Shown piece by piece: positions 23,575 through 31,865 of a DNA stretch of 64,000 nucleotides. The position numbers were made by a program, and so were the translations under genes. The DNA is from JAAYZB01 sp035379945. GTDB taxonomy: Bacteria > Bacillota_I > Bacilli_A > Izemoplasmatales > Hujiaoplasmataceae. Under the pieces are notes generated by a model. The model made no database searches. It saw only the letters and a program-made list of their open reading frames with translations, and had not been told where the DNA came from. The stretch spans positions 1 through 64,000 of the forward strand of contig DAOSWG010000007.1 in assembly GCA_035379945.1 (NCBI GenBank). The letters run 5' to 3'. How positions within the stretch are numbered: the first letter of the stretch is position 1; every line of letters starts with the position of its first letter.

Positions 23575-26004
23575 TTACGGATTTTCTATCAGCATCGTCC
23601 GGTAAAGCTCGACATAAGCTTTGGCCGTGTCCTGGGGCCAAAACCTCGTGTTCATCGCATTGATCACCAATTGTTTCCAATCATCCGGCGCATCCTTGAA
23701 AACATGGAAGGCCAGATTGATCTGGAAAGAAAGATCGCGGGAATCGTAGTTGTAAAATTTGAATCCGTTTCCGCGTTTCGTGATCTGGTCGAAATGCTCG
23801 ACCGTGTCATTCAGTCCCCCGGTCTGCCTGACAATCGGGATCGTGCCATAGCGCATGGCGATCATCTGGCCGGTACCGCACGGTTCATATCTTGAAGGCA
23901 TCAGGAAAGCGTCGGCTCCGGCATAGATATATCCCGGCTCCGTCGCATCATAACCGATATTCAGGGAAACCTGATCCGGATAGCGTTCTTTCAACTGGTT
24001 AAGATTCTCGATGAAACGCTCTTCCCCAGTTCCCAGAATGACAAATTGGATCATCGGGTTCCTGATGATATCCTCGAGCGACGGCAATAAGATTTCGAAA
24101 CCTTTCTGTTCGACAATCCTCGTCACCATTCCTAAGATGAAGTAGTCATTCCCTTGTTTTAGACCCATGCGTTTCTGAAGATCGGCTTTGTCGGTCTTTT
24201 TAGCCGAAAAGACATTCATCAGATTGTATTTTTCTTGGATCGTCAGATCGTTGATTGGATCAACATCGGTGCTGATTCCATTCAAAATACCGTAAAAATC
24301 CCGGTCTCTCCGATTGATCGTGTCGACCAGATTGCGACTGTAATACTCGTAATGAAGTTCTTCCCGGTAAGTATCCGAAACCGTCGTGATCTTGGAAGCG
24401 GTGTTGATACCGGTTTCCAGGAAGTTGATCTTTTTGTTTATGATGTCGTAATTCTTGATTCCCAGTTTTGTGATGATATCGCTGTTATACAAACCCTGAT
24501 ATTCGATATTGTGGATCGTCAGCAAAGTCTTGATATGCCTGCACTTCTCGTCTTCTTTCAAAATCAAAGGAACAAGACCCATATGCCAGTCATGGATATG
24601 GATCACGTCGGGTTGGTTCTCGAAGGCGTCGCAAAAAGCAATCGCCGCCTTGGAAAAGAAAGCAAACCGATCGCCGTCATCATCGTAACCGTAGATTTTT
24701 TCACGGTCGAAAAAGTCGAACGATTCGATGAAATAGTAATTGACGTTCTGATTGTTGTAATAATAGATCGTCACGTGATATTTATCGGAGCCGTACTCTA
24801 TCGACTGGTCGGCCCGCATTTCCAGAAACATCTTGTATTTTTCCTTGATGATTGGATACAAGGGCATGATCACGCTGGAATCGACACCTAAAAGGCTGTA
24901 ATTTTCCGCCAGGGAAGCGACGATATCCGCCAGGCCTCCTGTCTTAACGAAAGGTAGGCATTCAGCGGTGATCTGAACCACCCTGAGATCTTCTCCCGAT
25001 ACAACAACCTGCTTTTTTTCCGAAACGAACAGTTGATTGAGATTTCCCGTTATTTCGGCATTTTCCGCCACTTTTGTTTCTTTATCCAGAAGCGCGTATT
25101 CGACATGGGCACCCGATGCAATCACGCATTGGTTCATGATGACGCTGTTTTCAATCAAAGCGCCTTTGGCGATATAGGCCTTACGGCCGATGATCGATCC
25201 CTTGACTTCGCCTTCGATCAAGGCTCCGGATGCGATGATGCTTCGGCTGACTTTCGCCTTGTCTCCATATCTGGCCGGAGCCGACATGGTTTCCTTGGAA
25301 AAAATAGGACGGTCCTTCCGAAACAATTGGGCCCTCGTCTCCGGATAGAGAAGCTGCATATTGGCCTCATAGAGTTCAAACGGACTGTTGATGAAGAAAC
25401 AAGCCTGTTCGAAATGATAGGGATTCTTCTTGAGATTGGTCGCGTAGTCGATCACTTCCGTCAGGTTCCGGTAAGGGATCGTATCGTAGTTGCGAATGTA
25501 TTCCAACAAAAGCATTTTGGATAATACGAATGTCTGTATTCGTTTGCGATCAGCCGTCAAAACCTCCGTAATGTCGGCTTTCGACACCAGATGGCTGTAT
25601 AGCAGAACCTGATAATCAATGTTCCAGACCAGACTGGAAGGTGTGACGATGACATATTCCTGACTGCTTCTTAAGAAGTATTCGATATGCTCGTACATGC
25701 GTTGAAAACTGATCGAATCCTCGATTGTCAGGTTCAGGTTCTTGGGCGGCAGGATAAAAATACCGTCTTTGCGGCGGTTCAAATCCCAACGGTCACCGGA
25801 ACCGATGTGATCAGACAAAGAGCGGTAGTTCCCGTAAGGGAAGATCGCCACATTGGTGATATGGGAATTCTTGCAATTGGAAAGCGTGAAGTCGATCAAC
25901 CGGTATTTGGCTCCGAAAGGCAAAGCCCCAGGCATCCGATGACGGGTGAGTTTGCTGAAAGCACCGATGTTGGAGGCATCGCATACTAAGAAAAGGTTAG
26001 GCAT
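23575..26004 (-). CDS. GlgD-GlgA fusion: regulatory ADP-glucose pyrophosphorylase-like subunit joined to glycogen synthase
   Basis: A single 809-residue frame. Residues 1 to about 330 are GlgD-like: the nucleotidyltransferase fold is clear (PFGAKYRLIDFTLSNCKNS, IGSGDRWDLNRRKDG), but the catalytic GGxGxRL loop of GlgC is replaced by CDASNIGAFSKL, as in non-catalytic GlgD. A left-handed beta-helix follows (about 250-325: IIASGALIEGEVKGSIIG and similar). Residues about 342-809 are a complete GT5 glycogen synthase: the ADP-glucose site KTGGLADI at 354-361, HIHDWHMGL, LTIHNIEYQG, NGISTDVD, and PSRYEPCGTGQM near the C-terminus. The ATG is one base after the glgC stop. In Bacillota GlgD and GlgA are normally separate proteins. 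The frame is unbroken across the junction, so this is not a sequencing join of two stops. Confidence 0.92.
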   Translation of the reverse strand: MPNLFLVCDASNIGAFSKLTRHRMPGALPFGAKYRLIDFTLSNCKNSHITNVAIFPYGNYRSLSDHIGSGDRWDLNRRKDGIFILPPKNLNLTIEDSISFQRMYEHIEYFLRSSQEYVIVTPSSLVWNIDYQVLLYSHLVSKADITEVLTADRKRIQTFVLSKMLLLEYIRNYDTIPYRNLTEVIDYATNLKKNPYHFEQACFFINSPFELYEANMQLLYPETRAQLFRKDRPIFSKETMSAPARYGDKAKVSRSIIASGALIEGEVKGSIIGRKAYIAKGALIENSVIMNQCVIASGAHVEYALLDKETKVAENAEITGNLNQLFVSEKKQVVVSGEDLRVVQITAECLPFVKTGGLADIVASLAENYSLLGVDSSVIMPLYPIIKEKYKMFLEMRADQSIEYGSDKYHVTIYYYNNQNVNYYFIESFDFFDREKIYGYDDDGDRFAFFSKAAIAFCDAFENQPDVIHIHDWHMGLVPLILKEDEKCRHIKTLLTIHNIEYQGLYNSDIITKLGIKNYDIINKKINFLETGINTASKITTVSDTYREELHYEYYSRNLVDTINRRDRDFYGILNGISTDVDPINDLTIQEKYNLMNVFSAKKTDKADLQKRMGLKQGNDYFILGMVTRIVEQKGFEILLPSLEDIIRNPMIQFVILGTGEERFIENLNQLKERYPDQVSLNIGYDATEPGYIYAGADAFLMPSRYEPCGTGQMIAMRYGTIPIVRQTGGLNDTVEHFDQITKRGNGFKFYNYDSRDLSFQINLAFHVFKDAPDDWKQLVINAMNTRFWPQDTAKAYVELYRTMLIENP

Positions 26005-26005
26005 C

Positions 26006-27130
26006 TCACTTCACCGCCCTTTCCAGATTTGTCGTGTCCAAAAGCGTGATAGACTCCGGTTCGAAAACAAAGCCGTCGGGGATCACGGTGTTACGGTTCA
26101 CAACCACATTTTTCAATCTGACGTTTTTGCCGATCACTGCTCCCGGCAAAAGTACGGAATCCCTGATCACAGCGTGAGCTTTGACCATACATTCGTAACC
26201 GATGCAGGAATGGCTGACTTCTCCGTCGACGACCGATCCGTCGGCGATCACGGAGCGTCGTATTTTGGCATGGTCCATGACGACATGCGGCGGAAGATTG
26301 AGGGATTTCGAGTAAACCGGAAGGTTTCTGGAAACATTGAGCCCGAGAAAATCCGGATCGTCAAGCATATCCATGTTTGCTTTATAAAGAGCTTCTACCG
26401 TTCCGACATCGCGCCAGTAACCATCGAATTCGTAGGCACTGACAATCTTCTTTTGTTTGAGACTCTTCGGAATGACATTCATGCCGAAGTCGAGACTTTC
26501 TTCGGAAGAATCCTTGAGCAGGTCCACTAAAACATCAGTGTTGAACAGATATAAACCCATCGAAGCCAGATTGCCGTCCGGTTCCTCCGGTTTCTCGGAA
26601 AATGCCAAAACCCGACTTTCTTCGTCGACCGAAAGAATCCCGAAGCGCGAAGCTTCATCTTTTGGCACTCTTGTGGCGGCAATCGTCAGATCGGCATTGT
26701 GGTTCAGATGATGTTCCCACAATTTGCGGTAATCCATCTTGTAAATCTGGTCGCCAGACAATACCAATACGAAATCAGCCTCGAATTCCTGAGCAAACCA
26801 CAGATACCGTCCGATCGCATGGGCGGTTCCCTTCTGCCAGAGAATCGAAGCTTTTTTTGTATAAGGCGTGAGAAAATGGATCCCGCCGTCGATGACATCG
26901 AGATCCCATGACGCTCCGGAACCGATATAGTTCATCAGTTCGTAAGGCTCGTACTGCGTCACAAGACCGACGCAGTCGATATCGCTGTTGGCGATGTTGG
27001 AAAGGGTGAAATCGATCAGCCGGTATTTGGCGCCGAAAGACACTGCCGGTTTCGCCAGATCCCGGGTGATTTCCTGAAGCCTCGATCCGGCCCCTCCGAC
27101 CAAAATCATCGCTATGATCGTTTTTTTCAT
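26006..27130 (-). CDS. glgC: Glucose-1-phosphate adenylyltransferase (catalytic subunit)
   Basis: Makes ADP-glucose from ATP and glucose-1-phosphate. The 374-residue product has the intact nucleotide loop LVGGAGSRLQEITRDLAKPA, the catalytic-Asp motif LSGDQIYKMDY, the sugar-phosphate lysine in FSEKPEEP, and a C-terminal left-handed helix (RSVIADGSVVDGEVSHSCIG). It is followed by the GlgD-GlgA fusion with a one-base gap, so the catalytic and regulatory parts are made together; a heterotetramer with the GlgD part of the fusion is expected. Confidence 0.95.
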   Translation of the reverse strand: MKKTIIAMILVGGAGSRLQEITRDLAKPAVSFGAKYRLIDFTLSNIANSDIDCVGLVTQYEPYELMNYIGSGASWDLDVIDGGIHFLTPYTKKASILWQKGTAHAIGRYLWFAQEFEADFVLVLSGDQIYKMDYRKLWEHHLNHNADLTIAATRVPKDEASRFGILSVDEESRVLAFSEKPEEPDGNLASMGLYLFNTDVLVDLLKDSSEESLDFGMNVIPKSLKQKKIVSAYEFDGYWRDVGTVEALYKANMDMLDDPDFLGLNVSRNLPVYSKSLNLPPHVVMDHAKIRRSVIADGSVVDGEVSHSCIGYECMVKAHAVIRDSVLLPGAVIGKNVRLKNVVVNRNTVIPDGFVFEPESITLLDTTNLERAVK

Positions 27131-27151
27131 CTTATTTCACCAAACAGACTT

Positions 27152-29026
27152 TCAATTTTTGTTTCCGATGTACTTAAGTACGGACATTGCGAGCGGAGCT
27201 ACCTTTAAATCGATGGAATCCGTCATGCCATGGTTAGGTTCGGCTATTGTTACAAGCGGCATACCGTTATACACATTAGATCCACCGTACACTTCCTTGT
27301 CGCTGTTCAAAATCTCCGTGTAGATTCCTGCTTTCGGTACTCCTACTTTGAAATGTTCATATGCGTTCGGTGTCATGTTCAACAAAATGATGACGAACTC
27401 GTTTTCATCCAGGGCCTGACGCAAAAAGATATAGATTGACTGATCGCGGTTGGTCTGATCGATCCAGCGAAACCCGCGGGGATCGTGATCAAGTTCATAA
27501 AGGGCTTTTTCTTGCTTGTAGACCAGGAGCATGTCCCTGACGAACCGAGCCGCTTTCTCATGCATCGGATAGCCAAGTAAAAACCAATCAAGTTCTTCCT
27601 TGTCCTTCCATTCGTGCATCTGGGCGAATTCGCCCCCCATGAACAAAAGTTTTTTGCCCGGATGGGTGAACTGGAGCCCTATCAACAATCTGTAGTTGGC
27701 AAATTTCTGCCAGTAATCACCAGGCATCTTGGCGACGAGCGCTTTTTTGCCATGCACCACTTCGTCGTGCGACAAGGGTAAAACAAAACGTTCGGAATAG
27801 GCATAAACCATCCCGAATGTAATCAAGTCATGATGATATTTGCGATAGATCGGATCTTTTTCGAAATATTTGAGCGTATCATTCATCCAACCCATGTTCC
27901 ATTTGTAATCGAAACCGACGCCTCCGTCGATAACGGATGTCGTCAATTTTGGAAAGGTGGTCGAATCCTCGGCAAATAGCAAAACGGAATGATCGAGTTC
28001 CTTGATCGCATACGAAAGATTCTTCAAAAACTCGATGGCGGGATAGTTGGTTCCTATCGCGCTGTTTCCGAGATAATATAGGATATTAGACACAGCATCG
28101 ATCCGGAATCCGTCGACATGAAAATAACGGATCCAGAAAAACGCATTTGAAATCAGAAAACTCTTGGTCGCACCTTTTCCGAGATCGAGATTCACCGTGC
28201 CCCATACTTCATTCTCGCGAATGCTGTAATCGGAATATTCATATAAAGGCTCTCCGTCGAACATATAGAGTCCGTGCGGATCCTTGCAGATGTGTCCGGG
28301 AACCCAGTCCATGATCACACCGATGCCCTCTTTGTGGCACATGTCGACGAAATACATGAAATCCTTGGGAACGCCGTAACGCGAAGTGGCGCTGTAATAA
28401 CCGGTGCCCTGATAGCCCCAGGACTCATCCAAAGGATGTTCGACGATCGGCATTATTTCGATATGGGTGAATCCGTGGCTTTTCACATACGGCAGCAAGT
28501 GGTCGACGAGTTCATTGTATTTGTGGAATGATCCATCTGGTTTTGTCATCCAGGAACCGAGATGGACCTCATAGATCGACATCGGCGCCATGAAGGGATT
28601 GCCCTTCTTGCGGTTTTCGAGATAATCTCTGTCCGACCAGTCGAAATGGTCGATATCGTAGACCTTGGAACTTGTCTCCGGCCGGTTGTCGGAAAAGAAG
28701 GCGTAAGGATCTGCCTTGAAAATGGTTTGTCCGAAAGAAGTGACAATGCAGTATTTATAACGGACCCATTCGCCGACATCCGGTAAGAAAAGCGAAAATA
28801 TCCCCAATTGGTCGGTCTTTGTCATCACGTGCGTCCGCGAGTCCCACATGTTGAAATCGCCAACGATCGAGACAATTCTGGCATGTGGGGCATAGACGGT
28901 GAACCTGGTTCCCAGGAATTTACCGTCCTCGTCATATACCAGATGAGATCCGAAATGTTTGTAAGCTTCCTTCAGTTTGCCTTCATTAAAGAGATACAAA
29001 TCCAGTTCCGTCATCTTGTAATCCAT
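27152..29026 (-). CDS. glgB: 1,4-alpha-glucan branching enzyme
   Basis: Forms alpha-1,6 branches in glycogen. The 624-residue product has an N-terminal CBM48-like domain (TRFTVYAPHARIVSIVGDFN), then a GH13 barrel: IYEVHLGSWM, VIMDWVPGHICKD, the nucleophile in GFRIDAVSNILYY, the acid/base in LLFAEDSTTFP and the third acid in PLSHDEVVHGK. The C-terminal all-beta domain ends the protein. First of the three glycogen-synthesis genes, four bases after recX. Confidence 0.96.
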   Translation of the reverse strand: MDYKMTELDLYLFNEGKLKEAYKHFGSHLVYDEDGKFLGTRFTVYAPHARIVSIVGDFNMWDSRTHVMTKTDQLGIFSLFLPDVGEWVRYKYCIVTSFGQTIFKADPYAFFSDNRPETSSKVYDIDHFDWSDRDYLENRKKGNPFMAPMSIYEVHLGSWMTKPDGSFHKYNELVDHLLPYVKSHGFTHIEIMPIVEHPLDESWGYQGTGYYSATSRYGVPKDFMYFVDMCHKEGIGVIMDWVPGHICKDPHGLYMFDGEPLYEYSDYSIRENEVWGTVNLDLGKGATKSFLISNAFFWIRYFHVDGFRIDAVSNILYYLGNSAIGTNYPAIEFLKNLSYAIKELDHSVLLFAEDSTTFPKLTTSVIDGGVGFDYKWNMGWMNDTLKYFEKDPIYRKYHHDLITFGMVYAYSERFVLPLSHDEVVHGKKALVAKMPGDYWQKFANYRLLIGLQFTHPGKKLLFMGGEFAQMHEWKDKEELDWFLLGYPMHEKAARFVRDMLLVYKQEKALYELDHDPRGFRWIDQTNRDQSIYIFLRQALDENEFVIILLNMTPNAYEHFKVGVPKAGIYTEILNSDKEVYGGSNVYNGMPLVTIAEPNHGMTDSIDLKVAPLAMSVLKYIGNKN

Positions 29027-29029
29027 AGT

Positions 29030-29833
29030 TTAGCCCCTTTCGACCGTTTCTTTTATCAGTTCGTAAGAGTAGCCTTTCCTTAGCAAAGCCTGTATGGTCA
29101 AATCCCTTCTCTTCGCTTCCGGAAGATCTTTCCGTAAGTATTTCGCCTTCACGAGGCGATAGTCTTTTTCGATTTGTTTCTTTTCGTCGATGAATTGGTT
29201 GAATTCGCCTTTTCTTTTAGCCATTATATCCTGAATATCAGAGGCTTCGTACCCTTTTTGCCCGAGATGGTGTTTCATCGTCAGAATCGCTGCATTCAGA
29301 GATGATTTGCCAAGTGTCGGCAGTTTCTTTTCGAACAGATAGTTCATGTTCTCATAAATGGTATCGTGATTGATTTCAAAAAGAGCCAGTTTTATGCTTT
29401 CAGGGTCAAATCCCTTTTTGGCAAGTTCGAAAGCAATGCGTCTTTGACCGAATCTTTTGTCTTCTAGAAGAATCAAAGCATAGCGACAGGCAAAATCGTC
29501 GTCGTCTAACAAATGTTTCTCCCGAAGTTTGGCGATCGTCTTTTCCACCAAACTGTCGGAAGCCCCCGCCTTTTCCAAATATTCCCTCGTTTGGCTTAAC
29601 GAACGCGGTTGGAATAGGAGCCAGTGTTTGGCCTTTTGAAAAAAACGGTCGAATTCGCATACATCCAGAAAGATTGCGTAATCGTCAGGCGAAAGAATCT
29701 TGCTTTTCACAAGACGGTATTCGACCACCAAATCCTCGGATACAACGTATTCCTTGTCCTTGCCCAGGGGGGTGGATATGGATACTATGTATTTATTGTT
29801 TTTTTTCTTGAGACTGTTGACGGTTGCGGGCAT
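29030..29833 (-). CDS. recX: RecX-family regulator of RecA
   Basis: The product is about 267 residues with an N-terminal segment of about 85 residues, then tandem three-helix RecX repeats: KHWLLFQPRSLSQTREYLEK, LREKHLLDDDDFACRYALIL with RFGQRRIAFELAKKGF, and a degenerate C-terminal repeat. RecX binds RecA filaments and limits them. The start at 29833 (GAAGAGGTG about 10 bases upstream) overlaps the end of the yitT-like gene by 41 bases; an in-frame start at 29872 is possible but has a worse site. Confidence 0.85.
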   Translation of the reverse strand: MPATVNSLKKKNNKYIVSISTPLGKDKEYVVSEDLVVEYRLVKSKILSPDDYAIFLDVCEFDRFFQKAKHWLLFQPRSLSQTREYLEKAGASDSLVEKTIAKLREKHLLDDDDFACRYALILLEDKRFGQRRIAFELAKKGFDPESIKLALFEINHDTIYENMNYLFEKKLPTLGKSSLNAAILTMKHHLGQKGYEASDIQDIMAKRKGEFNQFIDEKKQIEKDYRLVKAKYLRKDLPEAKRRDLTIQALLRKGYSYELIKETVERG

Positions 29834-30734
29834 TTCCGATATACACCTCTTCCCCGGGAGACCATTCGCCATTGATTTCCGATGCTGGCGTCACATAGAC
29901 AAAAGCCGCCGGATCGGTTCTTGTGATGATGTTTCTCACGAAAAGGTATTCGTTGTTTTGGATCACCATGACAAGCAAAGACTTGTCGGTTTCCGTATAA
30001 CCGCCCTGAACCCGCATTTCAGTCATACCGCGAGAGAAAAGCGCGAAAACGGCGGCTTTTACTTCTTTCGGTTTCGCTGTCACCACATGGACGGCTTTCT
30101 TTCCTTCGAGTCCCATCAGGAAAGAATCGGACACTTTGCCTGACAAAATGACGATGACGAGAGCATACAGAGCGTCGATGAAACCCTGGCCGATGCCGCT
30201 CTGGCTCGTGATAGCTCCCAGTAAGATGACGGATCCGTCGATCAGATACACCGATGTTGCGAGTGAAAGTCGGGAATTTTTCTTCAGAATCTTGATCGGA
30301 ATATCGGTGCCGCCGGTCGTGCCGCCGTAGCGGACAACGATCGCGAACCCGATGCCGATGAGACCGCCGGCATAAAGGGCTACAAGCAAAAGATCATTCG
30401 GTCCGAAAGTCGGATTCGGAACCGTGTTTTCAAACAAAGCGAGAAATCCCGGAAACAGAATCGATCCGTAGATACTGCGAACAAATTCGCCTTTTCCGAG
30501 AAAGAAAAAGCACAGAGCAAGAAATATCATGTCAAAGCAAAAAGCAAATGCCGAAATCGGAATGTTCGGCAGATATCTTTGCAAGATCATGGAAAGACCG
30601 GTGACTCCGCCAGTGACGATACCGGAGGGAATGACAAAAAAGTAATAAGCCGAAGCCATGATCAAAACGCCAAGGGTAAGAAAAGCATATTGTTCGAATC
30701 TGCCGATTCGGCGAAGCGAGCGATGTTTGGCCAT
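29793..30734 (-). CDS. YitT-family membrane protein
   Basis: The 313-residue protein has five or six membrane helices in the N-terminal 200 residues, including the glycine-rich signatures IVTGGVTGLSMIL and RYGGTTGGTDIPIKIL. A soluble C-terminal domain (DUF2179: VVTAKPKEVKAAVFALFSRG, RVQGGYTETDKSLLVMVI) follows. The family is widespread in Gram-positives, and its function is not established. GGAGG precedes the ATG; prfB ends 12 bases upstream. Confidence 0.88.
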   Translation of the reverse strand: MAKHRSLRRIGRFEQYAFLTLGVLIMASAYYFFVIPSGIVTGGVTGLSMILQRYLPNIPISAFAFCFDMIFLALCFFFLGKGEFVRSIYGSILFPGFLALFENTVPNPTFGPNDLLLVALYAGGLIGIGFAIVVRYGGTTGGTDIPIKILKKNSRLSLATSVYLIDGSVILLGAITSQSGIGQGFIDALYALVIVILSGKVSDSFLMGLEGKKAVHVVTAKPKEVKAAVFALFSRGMTEMRVQGGYTETDKSLLVMVIQNNEYLFVRNIITRTDPAAFVYVTPASEINGEWSPGEEVYIGNARNRQQSQEKKQ

Positions 30735-30746
30735 GATAACCTCCCG

Positions 30747-31847
30747 CTATCTGCTCTTGGTCTGTCTCAGATAGGCATTGATGAAACCGTTCAGATCGCC
30801 GTCCATCACTTTGCCGATCGCCGCGGTTTCAAAACTTGTACGATGATCTTTTACCATCGTGTACGGTTGGAAAACATAGGACCGGATTTGACTACCAAAA
30901 GCGTTCTGGACGTTGGTTGTCGATAAGGAATCTAGTTCCTTCTGTTTCTTCTCCAGTTCCAACTGATACAATTTTCCCTTCAAAACCCGCAAAGCCGTTT
31001 CCCGGTTCTGAATCTGGCTTCTTTCGTTTTGGCATGTGACGACCAGTTTGGTCGGTAGATGGGTGATCCGGACAGCGGAATCGGTCGTGTTGACTCCCTG
31101 ACCGCCGTTGCCGCTGGAGCGGTAGACGTCGACCCGGATATCCTGCTCGTCAATATCGACATCAATCGAATCGTCGATTTCCGGAACCACCGACACGGAG
31201 GCAAATGACGTATGGCGTCTGGCCGAAGCGTCGAAAGGCGATATCCGAACCAAACGATGAACGCCGGATTCCGCTTTTAAATATCCGTAAGCATTAGGCC
31301 CGGCGACCAGGATGGTAGCCGATTTGAGTCCGGCTTCTTCGCCGTCCAAATAATCAAGCACGGTCACCTTGTATCCGTTCTGTTCCGCCCATCTCGTATA
31401 CATCCGGAATAACATCTGAGCCCAGTCCTGGCTTTCGGTGCCACCAGCGCCGGGATGAAATTCTAGAATGGCGTTAAGTTTGTCGTAAGGTTTATCAAGC
31501 AACAGCCTGATTGTCAGGGCGTCGTCTTTTTCTTCAAATTCTCTGATAAGTTCCTCGGCTTCCCCCAAATCCATTTCTTCGCCTTCCGAAACCAGTTCGT
31601 AGGTCATGTTCAAGGTTTCCAGAATATCACAAAGACGGTGGTATTCCGCGATAACGCTTTTGTGGTCGTTTTGTTCCCGGATCACCTTTTGGGCTTTTTC
31701 CGCGTTCGACCAAAAATCGGGAGCGAGCATTTTTGCTTCGATATCCCGGATTTTTTCCTGTCTGTCTTTTTCGTCAACGGTCCGGCCCAGTTCTTCTAAC
31801 CATTCGGTCAGTTCGTTGATTTTGGTCTTGAGTTCGAGTTGGTTCAT
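30747..31847 (-). CDS. prfB: Peptide chain release factor 2
   Basis: Terminates translation at UAA and UGA. The 366-residue product has the stop-recognising tripeptide in ISPFDASARRHTSF (SPF, the RF2 form) and the peptidyl-hydrolysis loop SGNGGQGVNTTDSAVR. The frame is continuous from the N-terminus (MNQLELKTKINELTEWLEEL): no in-frame UGA or CTTTGAC programmed-frameshift site is present, unlike in most bacteria. Presence of RF2 shows that UGA is a stop in this organism. Confidence 0.97.
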   Translation of the reverse strand: MNQLELKTKINELTEWLEELGRTVDEKDRQEKIRDIEAKMLAPDFWSNAEKAQKVIREQNDHKSVIAEYHRLCDILETLNMTYELVSEGEEMDLGEAEELIREFEEKDDALTIRLLLDKPYDKLNAILEFHPGAGGTESQDWAQMLFRMYTRWAEQNGYKVTVLDYLDGEEAGLKSATILVAGPNAYGYLKAESGVHRLVRISPFDASARRHTSFASVSVVPEIDDSIDVDIDEQDIRVDVYRSSGNGGQGVNTTDSAVRITHLPTKLVVTCQNERSQIQNRETALRVLKGKLYQLELEKKQKELDSLSTTNVQNAFGSQIRSYVFQPYTMVKDHRTSFETAAIGKVMDGDLNGFINAYLRQTKSR

Positions 31848-31865
31848 GGAAAAACTCCCTTTTGG

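Noticed and set aside
31740..31850. Programmed frameshift in prfB
   Set aside because: The sequence is open in one frame with no CTTTGAC-type site.
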